From: Strongylocentrotus droebachiensis
Taxonomy: Eukaryota; Echinodermata; Echinoidea; Camarodonta; Strongylocentrotidae
NCBI GenBank assembly: GCA_035222895.1
Contig: JAVYIG010007494.1
Coordinates: 1-64,000 of the forward strand
Reading direction: 5' to 3'
Length of the DNA stretch: 64,000 nucleotides
Below, one piece after another: positions 33,201 to 45,040 of this stretch. The first letter of the stretch is position 1; the number at the start of each line of letters is the position of its first letter. The notes beneath the pieces are model-generated. The model searched no databases and was not told the DNA's origin. It saw nothing but the letters and a program-made list of their open reading frames with translations. The position numbers and the translations under genes are program-made.

Positions 33201-36200
33201 GCAAAACATGAAACTCCATTCCTTGAAAGTTTTGGGTCCAACCAAAAATGGGCCAAAGGTCATTAAACTGTTCATCAACCAGGCTCAAACGTTAAGCTTT
33301 GACGCAGCAGAGCGGATGGAGGCTGTACAAGAGCTTACGTGAGTCTATTTACTGTTATTTTATGTGGAGCTGTGTTCATAGTTTTTCATTAACTCTTGAG
33401 TACCTTCCAGCTTATGATCTAGTCCAGGTAGTTGATTTGATACAGTGACCTATGAATTTAGTGCACTATTGTGAAGTATTTCTATTTTCTCTTAATTTTT
33501 CTCTCGATGTCTATCATTGACAAGATGTATCCATTCCTGAGTTTAGAAATAGCAAATAATGTGGTGTATTTTGGAATAAATGTGGCCCTTTTAATCATTT
33601 GAATGATGTTTTGAGCTTGAAAGACTTACAAGTAAATCTTATTTGTTTCTGTAAAATCAGAGTGTTGGATTGAAACAAAAGAGATACAGTCAAACTTTTC
33701 TATTGAGGCCATCCGAGGGAAAGAGAGAAAGTGGCCACAGTAGACAGGTTCTACAACACACATTTGTTTCTCATCCTCGGGGGAGACAAAATACATGGTC
33801 ACTTTTAGACAAGTGGCATTTACAGAGAGGGCTACTAAGACAGGTTTGATTGTATGTTAGTGAAAATCCTGTGGACAGATATGGTAAATATAATTATGTG
33901 AAATGTGAAATGGCTAGTAGCCTATCTACCATAATCATTGATTAATTTACTATTAATGGTAATTGTCTTTATTGATTTCCGACTTTGTAGAGTGACACCA
34001 GAACAGCTGGCAGGTGAAATAATTCCACTGAGATTTGTGAAGTTTCAGAATGTACAGAATGTAACTGTGAGTATATTTACTTTGTCCTATCAATGAATAA
34101 CAACTACCCGAAGCTTAAACGTTTTGAACATCCTTTGGGAGAATTTTGGATGAGAGTCTTTTCATGAAGTGTATTTCATTTTATGTAATGTTATATTAAC
34201 CCCTCAAAAAATGTTTGGAAACTCAAGTTTGTTGGATTATATCTCTCTTGTTATGGCATAATCATCGCTATGTTTAATGTCATTAGAAAGGATGTTTGTT
34301 CCTCTTTAAAATAATATCCCATTTTAAAAATCTTTCAGTCATGAAATGTGCATTCATCAAATTAAGGGGCAAGGGCAAAAGTGAAAGGATACAAAAATGC
34401 ACTGCTCTTGTCCGGCTGTGCATTCTTCTTTCTTTGAAGAGTGTAGGGTTGCTGTTAGTGCACTGCACAGCAATACGCGTGCTAACCAGTGCATTTTGCA
34501 ACTTCCACTATTTACCTTGCACCTTATTTTCATTCTCATTCCTGTAACATCATAACAAATATAGTATCATTTTAAAGAGGAATAAACACGCTAGAATCGA
34601 TCAAACCTGAGTTTCTATAAAAAAAAAAGATTGAGGGGTTTATTTATCACTTAAAGGCAGGCTTTACTACTTCAGCCAAAAGGGGTTAGACCACACAGCG
34701 AGCCAGCGAGGTCACTGTGACATGTGGCTATCTCATTAATTCAGCTCTCATTTAACATAAGAAAAAGAGGATCATGGGGACCAACAGGCACCGATTTGGG
34801 AAGTTTTCTATATAGAGGGAGCAAGTAGCTACAAGTAGGACAGTGTGCCTTTAAGTGAAACAAGAGTAAGCCTTGTTGTAACCAGGATGGGTCATGTTAT
34901 ACATTTGTGACAATATTATTTGGAGAGAACTTTTGAGATAATCTGTAGCAAATTTTTATTTTATTTAGCCGTTGTATACGCCAGAAATATAAAAATGAGT
35001 TACCGGTACTGATGATAGAAAACTTTCAGAACACATATTGGATGGCTCTACTTTCTGGCAGTAATGAAAATATTGCCCTTAAAAGAACCATATTGTCCAC
35101 TTATTTGACTCAGAACCATATGATTCTGTTGCAGGCAATATATTATGTCAGCCCCTTCTAAGCCATCCAGTAGTATCGCAATATTATTACTCTTTTGTAG
35201 ATATGACGTATCCATGATCAATTAAGAGTATTTTACAAGTTTCAAGTGATCTTTTACATATTGACAGTTTGATATCACTATACATACTTCCATCCTTTGA
35301 TATGTTTCATTTCTTAACCAGATTTTACATTTTTTGTATCACATTGTTCTTGTACAGATCTTTGTAATGAATAACCAAGATGATGAGGAGACAACAACTA
35401 TACAGTACATTAGCTTCATAGGAACACAAGTCAACACCACCAACATGAACGAGTTCAAGAGAGTAAGTCATGATTCCTCAAAAAGGACCTATCTTTTCAA
35501 AACATATTGATATCAAGTGGAAAATAATACATTTGTCAGTAGTATGACAGCATCTTTACTGTATTTTAGAGATCTCAGGACCAGTAAACACATAGTACCA
35601 GACTCAGAGGGCATAGTCACGGATGACCCCCTTGATTTTGAAAATTATCCTTCCTGCAAACATTTGCCTCAAGTCTAACATTATTTGGACTGCTGAAGGG
35701 AGTTATATTTTCCCAAAGCGCGCAGCGCTGAGGGAAAATATAACTCCCTTCAGGTCCAAAGAATGTTATATACCCCCTGCCAGTCAATAGCTGTTATATT
35801 AGATAGCCTTGGTTTGATTTTTTTTTTTGGTGGGGGGTCCAAACAAATTTTGCCCAAAATGTTTTTCATTTTTTTTTTCGGGGATAATTAAAATTTTAGA
35901 AAAAGAAGTGCAAAAAAAATACCTTAAAAAAGAAAATTCTTATTAAAAAAAAAATTGGGGAAAAAAAAAGAAATTCTTGCCCAACAAAATATGGAAAAAA
36001 GAATTTCAAGGGGAAAAAAAAATTCATGAAAAAAAAACATAGAAGAAAAAAAATAACCCTCGGTAATGATTTGTGCAATTGTGACATACAGTCCTGAAGA
36101 GGGCGACATGCATTGATTAAAAATATATTCATTTCACCAGCTGGTAAAATATAACACTGAAAAGTGACCGGCCAGGAAATATAACAATTTGGATCCTCGC

Positions 36201-36358
36201 AATTGATATCACGTGACGAGGTCTGGACCAATCACATCTCGGTATCTGTCTAAGCTATCTAAAATCACCTCACATTAACTAGCACATATATATATATTTT
36301 TTTTCTTCTTGGTGTTTGTGTATTGCAGGTGGCAGGCAAGAAAGGAGAGAGTCACTGA
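27288..36358 (+). CDS. TXNL1: Thioredoxin-like protein 1 (TRX plus PITH domains)
   Basis: Eight exons: 27288-27385, 30025-30121, 31101-31274, 31882-32004, 33178-33338, 33991-34066, 35358-35462, 36329-36358. They total 864 nt, encoding 287 residues against 289 in human TXNL1, with GT-AG introns throughout. The N-terminal thioredoxin fold (about 1-105) has FNASWCQPC, so the redox pair is C34 and C37 (CQPC instead of the CGPC of vertebrates), with the cis-proline region SMPTF. An acidic linker (DDDDEEGSG) leads to the C-terminal PITH domain (about 118-284), recognised by CLNESDDHRLEACL, LESDCDEQLIIT, FINQAQTLSF, PLRFVKFQNVQNVTIFV and the ending GKKGESH. In other animals the protein is cytosolic and associates with the 26S proteasome as a disulphide reductase. 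The gene converges on GTF2E2, whose poly(A) signal lies about 25 bp past its own likely one. Exon 4 is preceded by a decayed tandem copy. Confidence 0.97.
27386..28851 (+). other. TXNL1 intron 1, 5' part
   Basis: No gene. A short GC-rich patch at 28450-28600 (GGCGCGCTGCGGAGCTCCG) differs from the AT-rich surroundings. An antisense frame across 28044-28346 has no recognisable similarity. Confidence 0.45.
28852..29388. mobile_element. TTAA-flanked foldback with hairpin ends
   Basis: TTAAGGGCTCTCTCG at 28852 and CGAGAGAGCCCTTAA ending at 29388 are the termini. The inverted arms extend about 75 bp (to 28926 and from 29311). Each arm is itself a hairpin (GGCTCTCTCG...CGAGAGAGCC). The right half holds several direct and inverted copies of GCTGCTTCCGTATAATGCGC (about 29198-29310). 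TTAA plus GGG/CCC ends suggest a piggyBac-type non-autonomous element. It lies in TXNL1 intron 1. Confidence 0.7.
30244..30606. mobile_element. Possible TTAA-flanked element
   Basis: TTAAAGGCATTG starts at 30244 and GGATCCCTTTAA ends at 30606, giving TTAA at both borders and a short inverted AAAGG/CCTTT. Inside is a palindrome AAAACCGTTTGGCAAACGGTTTT at about 30430-30453. The terminal repeats are short, so the call is weak. Confidence 0.35.
31760..31818 (+). pseudogene. Decayed tandem copy of TXNL1 exon 4
   Basis: The segment after TTTTATCAG reads ATTGAGCTATAAAAATAATG.. and ..CTACAAACGGAATGCCTGAATGAGAGTG, matching the start of the true exon 4 at 31882 (122 bp downstream). Flanking TTGTTGTTGTCTTTG..CGTTAT sequence is duplicated with it. 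The copy has an in-frame TAA at its fourth codon and breaks off after about 59 bp where the next duplicate begins. It keeps an AG acceptor but no donor, so it should not be spliced in productively. Confidence 0.75.
32005..33177 (+). other. TXNL1 intron 4, no element recognised
   Basis: Only a C-rich stretch at about 32333-32360 stands out. There is no gene. Confidence 0.45.
33685..33855. mobile_element. Mariner-type MITE with CAGTCAAAC ends
   Basis: TACAGTCAAACTTTTC on the left and CAGGTTTGATTGTA on the right form imperfect inverted ends at TA borders. The inside mentions GTGGCCAC and AGACAAGTGGC blocks. The sequence at 58731-58835 and the single end at 26561 are of the same general type. 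It sits in the TXNL1 intron between exons 5 and 6. Confidence 0.5.
34651..34854 (-). mobile_element. About 200-bp MITE, copy 2 of 3 (inverted)
   Basis: TTAAAGGCAGGC starts at 34651 and GTGCCTTTAA ends at 34854, with TTAA at both borders. On the minus strand it reads CTACTTGTAGCTACTTGC, CCCTCTATATAG, GGTCCCCATGATCC, CTTTTTCTTATGTTAA, matching copies 10441-10631 and 57714-57908. It lies in the TXNL1 intron between exons 6 and 7. Confidence 0.75.
35674..35780. repeat. Foldback around CAAAGCGCGCAGCGCTG loop
   Basis: Arms GGGAGTTATATTTTCCC and GGGAAAATATAACTCCC, extended outward by TTTGGAC..CTGAAG / CTTCAGGTCCAAA and AACATT/AATGTT, form a long hairpin. It may be one end of a longer degraded element that reaches about 36230, where AATATAAC motifs recur. 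The A/T-homopolymer-rich stretch 35820-36050 lies between. Confidence 0.5.
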
Positions 36359-38395
36359 CACAAGATAGTCCTAGCTTCTAAGAAGACCCCCTGTAGATGT
36401 TACATGCCTTTCATGTTTTATTTATATTGGAGAGATAACTTGATCGTTCGGAGCCAGAGGGCATCAACTTATATACTTTTAAATCAGAGTTAATGCCCTT
36501 TTGGCTCTGAACAGACATTGTGTTCAGCCACAAAAAACATGGGTTTGGTGGAATCTGAGAGATTTATGGATGAAGTTTCTCTCTGTGGTGTTTATATCTC
36601 GATACATGTACGAAATTGTTAACCAACACTTATAAATGGTTTTGTTTTGTGAAATTAAATTGTAAAAAAAAGAAGGTGCAGCAACTCTGTCCAAGATACC
36701 CCTTTAATGTGCATTAGGTATTGGATTCTAAAATAATATTTAAAAAATTGAAGCTTAAATTTGAATGCCAAAATGTTAATGTCTAAATTTAATTCATGGG
36801 AGGACTGAGGTTGCTACAGTGTTTGACATAAGTTGGAACATGTAATTATGAAAGCTATAAAGTCACAGGCTCCAATTCATATACTTCAGGAGGTTTATCT
36901 TCAAATTGTTTAAACCTCCATAAGCATAGAATGCTCTTGTTCCAATGGGAGGGTAATATTTGCTTTGTATTTCTTTAATATATGAGTGCATGTTAGAGGT
37001 CTAAACAATGACTGTGAACTAGTTTAAATCTAAACCTCCTTATTGAATTGGGCTATGACCTATTCACCTTTATAGCAGATTTCCTTTAGAACCACCACGT
37101 CAAGGAAGTAATTTTTTGTCAATTTTTGAATGTACAAGAGATATTTTGAATGTTTTTAGACTGCACTCTCTGTATTTGAGATCTTTCACCGAGCATGTAT
37201 TCTTCATAGTCAAGTTCTTGAATAATCTATCCAAAAGACAGAAGTCTCTTTGATTTGACAATGTCATGTACTAATTCTTAGGATTTTAAATCAAAAGGTT
37301 AATACAAATCCCTTGAAGAAGTGTCACATGAATTTATAATTAATCAGCAGACGTTAACATTCCAGATAACTCGAGCACTGCATTTTACGAAACCCTTCTG
37401 TTCTTTGATAAGAATTTGAGAGATTTACTCCAAAGCATTAGAGTGAAAGCACAAATAATATCTTTAGCACTGGTTGATCCAGTTACTAATAATGTATTCC
37501 ACACATTTGAAGTATTTGTTAAATCTCCTCATTATTGGCTTTATTGTCTATTTTGTAATTATTCTAATTTGTACCCATTCTTATCTTGTACTACATGTAC
37601 CAGTCATTTCATGTTGATTTCTGTGAAATCTAAGGCTCTTCTTGTTTGGTGGCGATTTCTCCTTACATATTTCCATAAGATCAAACGGCCATCATGAAAT
37701 GACATTGCCTTGTACATAAGCTTTCTTGCATATAGAGAAAGTAATCCTGCTTTAATACCAGAAATTTGGAATGTAATGCAGTTCTGTCATTCATGCATGT
37801 ACATGTGTATGCAGTAATGCTCCGTTTCTCTTCCCTTCCCTTTAACACAATTTAATTCTATCATGCAGAACAAGTAATTACATTGCTATTGATGGTACTC
37901 TTGTCATTTTGTCACATCTGCATTAAGTTATCTCCCTCCTACTTCCCATTCTTTTCGTGCATCTTTATTGCTACAAATTCCTTTCTATACTTCCAAGTCA
38001 ATAATCTACCGTGCCTAATACTGTATTATTTTTTTAAATCCATTATTTCTGTTCCAAAATCCTTGCATCAGAATAACTGGTACTGTGCTATCTATCACTT
38101 TGGTCGAATCTGTATGTATGCAATATTGGAGAACTCAGTTTCAGAATACAGCTGTACCAATGACAATGTACTAGATATCAGCCGCTCTTGAACCTGGAGA
38201 TTAGGTCTAACTCAGTGCCATAATCTGTTTGAAAATACGAGAGTACAAGAAAATGTGCTATTGTGTCTAGGAGAAAATGATGCTTAAGAGAGAATGTAAT
38301 TGTTTAAATGTAGGTACATGTATTGTTTAAACATAATACTGCTGATCATATTAGCTCTGTACATTATTTGAATAAAGACGAATTTCAAGCAAATG
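36359..38395 (+). other. TXNL1 3' UTR, probable
   Basis: From the TXNL1 stop codon to the AATAAA at 38371 there is no other gene. The stretch contains the inverted-repeat hairpin at 36438-36508 (GGAGCCAGAGGGCATCAACT / AGTTAATGCCCTTTTGGCTC) and the short MITE at 36868-37055. An earlier end of the transcript (ATTAAATTGTAAAAAAAAG near 36653) is possible, so the 3' UTR length is uncertain. Confidence 0.4.
36868..37055. mobile_element. MITE related to GGCCCGAATTCACAAAG family
   Basis: The left end GGCTCCAATTCATATAC..AGGAGGTTTA and the right end TAAACCTCCTTATTGAATTGGGC are imperfect inverted repeats similar to those at 8774-8954 and 56451-56477. It is non-coding and lies inside the likely TXNL1 3' UTR. 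Confidence 0.5.
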
Positions 38396-38406
38396 ATTTC
38401 TTTATT
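38371..38406. promoter_or_regulatory. Facing poly(A) signals of TXNL1 and GTF2E2
   Basis: AATAAA at 38371-38376 reads on the plus strand. TTTATT at 38401-38406 (with another at 38419) gives AATAAA on the minus strand. The convergent TXNL1 and GTF2E2 transcripts would therefore end within a few tens of bases of each other or overlap. This is inference from the hexamers; transcript ends are not visible in DNA. Confidence 0.45.
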
Positions 38407-39299
38407 GTATCTTTTTATTTGAATAAAAATGCAAGACAATATCTATGATTTCATCCAAATACAAAAATCTTCACATGTTCATTGAATAATGATCATTAAA
38501 TAATGTCGGACAGGACACATCACAGTATCTTTGTGGCAATACAGGGTCTAAACGGCTTACTGCAAGAATTTCAAAATGCTGTTAACTATACCTCACACAT
38601 TCTGCCCTGTCCAGTGTAGTGCTAAATGGTACCCGGTGCAATTTCATAGATTTGATATGACCAGCAGTGACCTTCCATGGTGCTGCATGGTCATTGTTTA
38701 GACGTGGCATGGCCTTACAGCTAGGTGTAATATGAAAGTCTGACTTACAGATCAATGCTTTGGAGACTTAATCATCACCATATTTTGTTTATTATTAAGC
38801 AATATAAAACAAATTCCAGAATGTAGCCTAATAGCCATACCTAATTGGTCAATTGACACCACGTGACCATGGATCATTCATTCCTACCACGCCTACTGTT
38901 TAAAGAAGTTCTCTTTAAACAATTGTCAACCCAGTCAATCTTTTCACATTGGTGTGCCTTCCAATGCATTCCTGAGAAAATGTCTAGCTCATGAAACCAT
39001 ATTTCAAAACGAGACGGAATCTCTGCCAAGTTGAAACCTTTTTTCACATACAAACTTTCTCGTAGCACACCCTGTCTGCACATCGTAAACACGAACACAA
39101 TATGGACTTTGGAAAACAATTGTACAATCCCAAGTTTCCTTCTATGTAAGGGTCAAATTTGCACATAAGAGGGTGTTCTTCCTTAGCATCTGAGTCGTCC
39201 TTGAGTTAGCTGATCAATCACTGAAATCCATGTTGATTCCTGTACCACACCCCATTTGCACAATGTGAACATGGTGATGGTGGTTATGTTACCTGACTG

Positions 39300-39484
39300 C
39301 TAAGAAAGCACACATGCTTGTGAGTAAGCAACCAGATGACCGACGGCTTTAAGTCCTCTCCGAGGGACCTGGTAATGAGGATTAATGCCTTACCAAAGGG
39401 CACTAACTAGTGCATCGACTTGGTTTCGGACCCGGGTCAACCGGATTACGAGACCACTGCTCTACCGACTGAGCTATCGCGCCT
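39300..39484 (-). repeat. tRNA-derived SINE, minus strand
   Basis: Reading minus from 39484: GGCGCGATAGCTCAGTCGG, then GTAGAGCAGTGGTCTCGTAATC, which is a clear tRNA A-box and anticodon region (Thr, CGT), then a modified B-box GGGTCCGAAACC. The acceptor stem does not close, so it is not a working tRNA. The body continues with GGCATTAATCCTCATTACC and GAGGACTTAAAGCCGTCGG to about 39300. It lies in the 3' UTR of GTF2E2. Confidence 0.7.
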
Positions 39485-39587
39485 CCTCGTTAGATCTACG
39501 GTATATACAATGTGGACTTTTGGAAAGATGTACAATCCCAAGTGTCCTTGTATTAAAGCAAAGTTCATATTTGTACATGGGATGGTG

Positions 39588-42500
39588 TTATTTCTTGGCT
39601 TCCGAGTAGTCTTTGAGTACTTCTGATATGTGGTCGTTGTGGGTCTTGAACTTTCGCTGACCTTTCCTGTTGGGTTTCTTTCTCTGCGGTGCATTCTGAA
39701 AGAAACCAAAACACACAGACAGGAGGCTCAATATCATCTGCTTGATCAGTGGCCCAGACCTGCCAACCTCTGGAGTTCAAAAACTGTATTCTTTAATCCC
39801 AAAAGTTGTATTTTACTGACAAAAGTTGTATTCTTAAAAATCAACACGGACTGTTACGCGGATCAATGCCTCTTACCGTTCCTACATACAGGAAGAATTG
39901 TTTTATGGATCATTGGTTCAATATGCATGATTTCATCACGACTGTTGTGTTCGATGAACTAATGAACATCCCCAAATTGCCGATGTGAGATGCTTGTAGG
40001 CTACTTTACAGGACAGAATGGTCATTTTGCCATTGAAAATGGCACACATACACAAAATAAATATTTTAAAAAATTCAAAAAACATTTAATTTTTTTTTTT
40101 TTTTTTTTAAATCATATTTTATTGAGGAAAATCGTACTGTCGTATTTGCTTCTCAAAATCATACGAAATACGACTACATCGTACTGGTTGGCAGGTCTGG
40201 TGGCCCTCTGCTGAATATTATCTAGACATTATTTTTCTGTGACTTCAACACTCTAACCTTGCTGGTTTCCTCATCATCACATCATGAGTAGGACATTTTT
40301 TCTGAGGGAGAATTATGTAGTTTCATTGGCAAATTATGATTAAATAAACTTTCTTTCAATCATTATATGCTATGTTTAGGAACAGGGTGTAGTTCTATAA
40401 ATATATTTTGTGTTCATAACTATGTCATGCAATCATTCATATAATTCAAAGTTTCAAACAAGTACATTGTTTGCATATTGTCACCAATACAGTGAATACA
40501 CAATTCAGCATTTGAACTATAATCAATATTTATGTGACATGGTCATGTGATGCATAACAGGATCATGTAAAATGATATAGTTTCAAAAACTAAAGATGTC
40601 AAAACTTACATATTTCTTTGGTCCATGATCTTGCATTGAGTTGATGCCTTGTTTCTTGAGGTATTCTTGGATCTTTTCCTCATCTAATGCTTCAACTGTT
40701 GTGCTGTTCCATAACTCTTTAAATTCTGCAAACAAAGACAACATGCAAAGAAATATTATATTCCTTGCTTCATGTTTCAATATAAATCCCCCTTCATTGT
40801 CAATGAATGGTTTATATGCATGTTTAGGCCTCATACATAGGCCTCAAGTTATATGAGTTGATGCCCTTTTATTCTCTGTTCATCAATTGATTTCGACTCC
40901 TTACTGAAGGGTTTTAAGCTACACCCAGGCCTTGAAGTTCTCTTATCTCTCCTTTCAAGAAGGAAAGGGAAAACAGATTGTGATATTAGACATAATTGCA
41001 AAAAGACTATATAATAATAATAATAATAGTTCAGTTCTTGTATAGCGCATAATACGTTATAAAATAACATCTCTATGCGCTTCCAAAAGAGCTTTGGACT
41101 TTATTACCCTAGCTATAGCTCCGGCAGCCTTATCAGCGCACAGTGCATTTCAAGGAATAATCCTACCAAGTACCCGTTTACCTCACCTGGGTTGAGTGTG
41201 GCAAATGTAGATCAATATCTTACACTATTATTAATACAAAGAACGAAAAAGAGAAAGGAGAACATTTGTATGTTGTGATACACTTACCCTCTTCTATCTT
41301 GAGCTTAAATGTTCTGTCATTGTAGTACACCACTTTTTTCTTGTCAGGCTTTGTGAGGACAATGATTTCACCAGCTTTCTCTAGTTTCTAGAATAGAATA
41401 AAAACATTGCTTTGTGTTTATTGTTCTCAGTATTCTATCTGATCAGCCTCAACTTGTATTAAAGTTATTAGTCCCCTATGCGACTCCTGTTAACAACAAA
41501 CAGTATCGTAACAATCATTTCATATTTTTATCTCCAATTTGGACTAAAGCAAAACGAAGACATCAAATTTGTAATAAGATACAGTAACATTTATTCTACA
41601 CCCTCTTTCCCCTGTTATATCTTATTTTCTTTCCTTACCCCTACTCCAGTTTTGGCGTAAACAAAATTCAAGACCACAAATCTCCCCTACTCTCAATAGG
41701 GGCATTTACACTGTCATCCAAACACGCCAAAAAATGCCAAACCGGAGCCTGACCGCGATGTTACCAAGGGCAACTACGCATTACCGGCAGACATGCCAAG
41801 CCCGAAACATTCCAAATCGAAGTGTGATCTTTTGGTGTGTTTTGGCGTGTTTTGGCGTGTTTGGCAAGTATAAACGCTCGCAGTTGTAACATCGCGATGT
41901 TAGGTGACGTAACTTTAGAAGCGGAGCTAGATGTCGTCCTTAAAGAAAATGATAGAACGATATATACAAAGAATAACATAAGAGAAGGTGATAGAAGGAA
42001 GAAACAAATAATAACATAAGGAATAACATAAGGAAAGACAGAAAGAGAAAGTGATAGAAGGAAGAAACAAAGAATAACATAAGGAAACACAGAAAGAGGG
42101 AGTGATAGAATGATACAAAAACAAAGAATAACATAAGAGAAGGTGATAGAAGGAAGAAACAAATAATAACATAAGGAATAAATAACATAAGGAAACACAG
42201 AAAGAGGGAGTGATAGAATGATAAAAAAAACAAAGAATAACATAAGAGAAGGTGATAAAAGGAATAAATAAAGAATAACACAAGGAAACACAGAAAGAGA
42301 AAGTGATAGAAGGAAGAAACAAAGCATAACATAAGGAAAGACAGAAAGAGAAAGTGATAGAATGATTAAAAAAACGAAGAATAACATAAGAGAAGGTGAT
42401 AAAAGGAATAAATAAAGAATAACATAAGGAAACACAGAAAGAGAAAGTGATAGATGGAAGTGATAAAGAATAACAAAGAAAGATAGAAAGAGGAAAGTGT

Positions 42501-44522
42501 TTGCATCGGAGTGCCGCGCATGCGCATTACCAACTGAAACACGCCAAAACATCACTGAGCTTTTCAGTCGGTGATGTTTCCGCACAAGTGTAAACGGGTG
42601 CGCGAAACATCGCGACTTTCCAAAATGAGGTATTTGACAGTATAAATGCGCCTAATGATTATGTCTCTCATATAAACTTCCACTGACATATGACCTTTCA
42701 CCTGTGACCTGACCTGACACTCTTAACCTGATTCTTCATTTTTCCTAACCTCTTCTCCAATCTTGGCATAAGGTAAACTATCCACGACATCGTCCATCGT
42801 GATGCCACCCAACCCACACTGATGATGTCTCTTCAATTCACCTTTAAAATAATAACACATGACCTTTGACATTTGACCTAATGACACTTCCTTACCTCTA
42901 CTCCAACCTTGGCATGAGGTAAACTCTCCATGACATCTTCCATCATAATGCCACCCAACCCACACTGATGATGTCTCTTCAATTCACCTTCAAATAACAC
43001 ATGACCTTTCACATTTGACCTAATGACACTTCCTTACCTCTACTCCAACCTTGGCATGAGGTAAACTCTCCATGACATCTTCCATCATAATGCCACCCAA
43101 CCCACACTGATGATGTCTCTTCAATTCACCTTCAAATAACACATGACCTTTCACATTTGACCTAATGACACTTCCTTACCTCTACTCCAACCTTGGCATG
43201 AGGTAAACTCTCCATGACATCTTCCATCATAATGCCACCCAACCCACACTGATCATGTCTCTTCAATTCACCTTCAAATAACACATGACCTTTCACATTT
43301 GACCTAATGACACTTCCTTACCTCTACTCCAACCTTGGCATGAGGTAAACTCTCCATGACATCTTCCATCATAATGCCACCCAACCCACGCTGATCATGT
43401 CTCTTCAACAGACGCACCATCTCCTTTCTGTTCCTCACATTGAAAGCCGGTTTGAAGAGGTATTTTCCATCTTCTAGGCTTACCTTTGGGTTGTTTGGCA
43501 AGGCCTGAATCAAAGCAAAAATATAAAGATTGCTTCTCTTTTAAATGGCAATCCAACCTTTTAATAAGTTCATTGCTATGAAAGCAGGAAAATAGGAGAA
43601 ACGTAACAGCAAAAGTTTTTAATAAATTGTAACAATTATAAGAGAGTTATGAATGCTTGAAATATGAGATCACTAAAGCTATGTACATCTCAAATACCGG
43701 TAGGCAATTTAGTAAGTGGATTGTGACATAGTTGCAGATAACTCTCTTGTATAAAAATATCATGAATTTGTCATGTTTTCTGCTAGGTGCCTTCTCCCTC
43801 GGGGCTCTACCAAAAAATTATTGATGGCATATTGTTATAGGCCAATTAAAGAGAAAAGACCCTCCCAAGTCATACATTTATTAATTTTGTGTCTTGGATC
43901 AAATGGGACAGTTGTCCGCCACTACATCACAGAGACATTAACGATTAAACAAATTTAGAGAGCCCATACCTCTAGCGTTTCGACTTTAAAGGTAATACAA
44001 AGTTTTGGTATGGGTTCATGAATTTGGTTCAAATGAACATATTGGAAGCATACGCGATCCTACAATATTCAGTGATCGTTGTCGCGGCTGAAATCAAGTT
44101 TAAAGTTATGAAATTGTAAATAATAAACTCTTTATATTGTATAGCTCCCTCTCAAGGTCAAGATATTAATTAAGCTATAATCGGTTGATGAATCACTTTC
44201 CGTAACTAAAAATGAAAACGAAAATATCTTGTACAATAATTCTTCAACAAATGATGATGATTGTATCAATGATGACTTTAACATGAGTGAAATGGGGAAT
44301 GTTTTAAAGGAGATGAAAAACTCCTCATCCGGTAAGGATGATATTTATTTAATTATGATTAAGAATTTGCCGAACAAGGCACTCGTGTATTTATTAAACT
44401 TGTATAATGACATTTGGAAAATCTCACTTTTTCCACATCAGTGGTATGAGGTTGCTGTAACATCACGGATATCTCCAATTCCGTTTAACCGCCAGTCAAA
44501 ACCGGACGGTTTTCGGTTAAAC

Positions 44523-44563
<41 letters not shown>

Positions 44564-44564
44564 G

Positions 44565-44595
<31 letters not shown>

Positions 44596-45007
44596 GACTC
44601 TGTCGGCAACTTTCATTTAACTGCGAGGTGCATTTAAAGGGGCCGATTTGTGCTTGTGAACTTGTCACAAATATTAGTAACAATGTTGTTTTTAGAAGAA
44701 TGTGTAAGATCATTAATGTAAATTAAAAACAGTAGAGGACCTAGGACAGAACCTTGTGTAAAAGTTGGATGAATTATTATTATAAACTACATATTGAGAT
44801 GATGAGATCTATTACAAAGATTACTTTCAAACCAAGATGACAGACAAATTGGAGTGTTGTTCTAGTTTTGGAGTGGTGAGTCAACACACAGATTACTGAG
44901 CTGGGAGACATTGCCAGGCATAGTGCCAGGTGGAGGGGCATAAATCGAAACTTAAAAAAAAAAAAAAAAAAAAAAAAAAATATTATAAAAAAAAAAAAAA
45001 AAAAAAA

Positions 45008-45040
<33 letters not shown>

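Noticed and set aside
39404..39484. tRNA-Thr gene on the minus strand
   Set aside because: The D arm and anticodon region are good, but the T arm is altered and the acceptor stem does not pair; the sequence continues into a SINE body.
41761..42585. 274-codon minus-strand open frame, apparently a hydrophobic membrane protein
   Set aside because: It reads straight through the AG-rich minisatellite; the Leu/Ser/Phe/Tyr pattern is a translation of the repeat, and all frames stay open there. It has no splice or domain evidence.
42739..43310. CRISPR-like array (regular 142-bp period)
   Set aside because: The whole unit, not just a short repeat, is conserved; there are no unique spacers, and the unit is an exon fragment in an animal gene.
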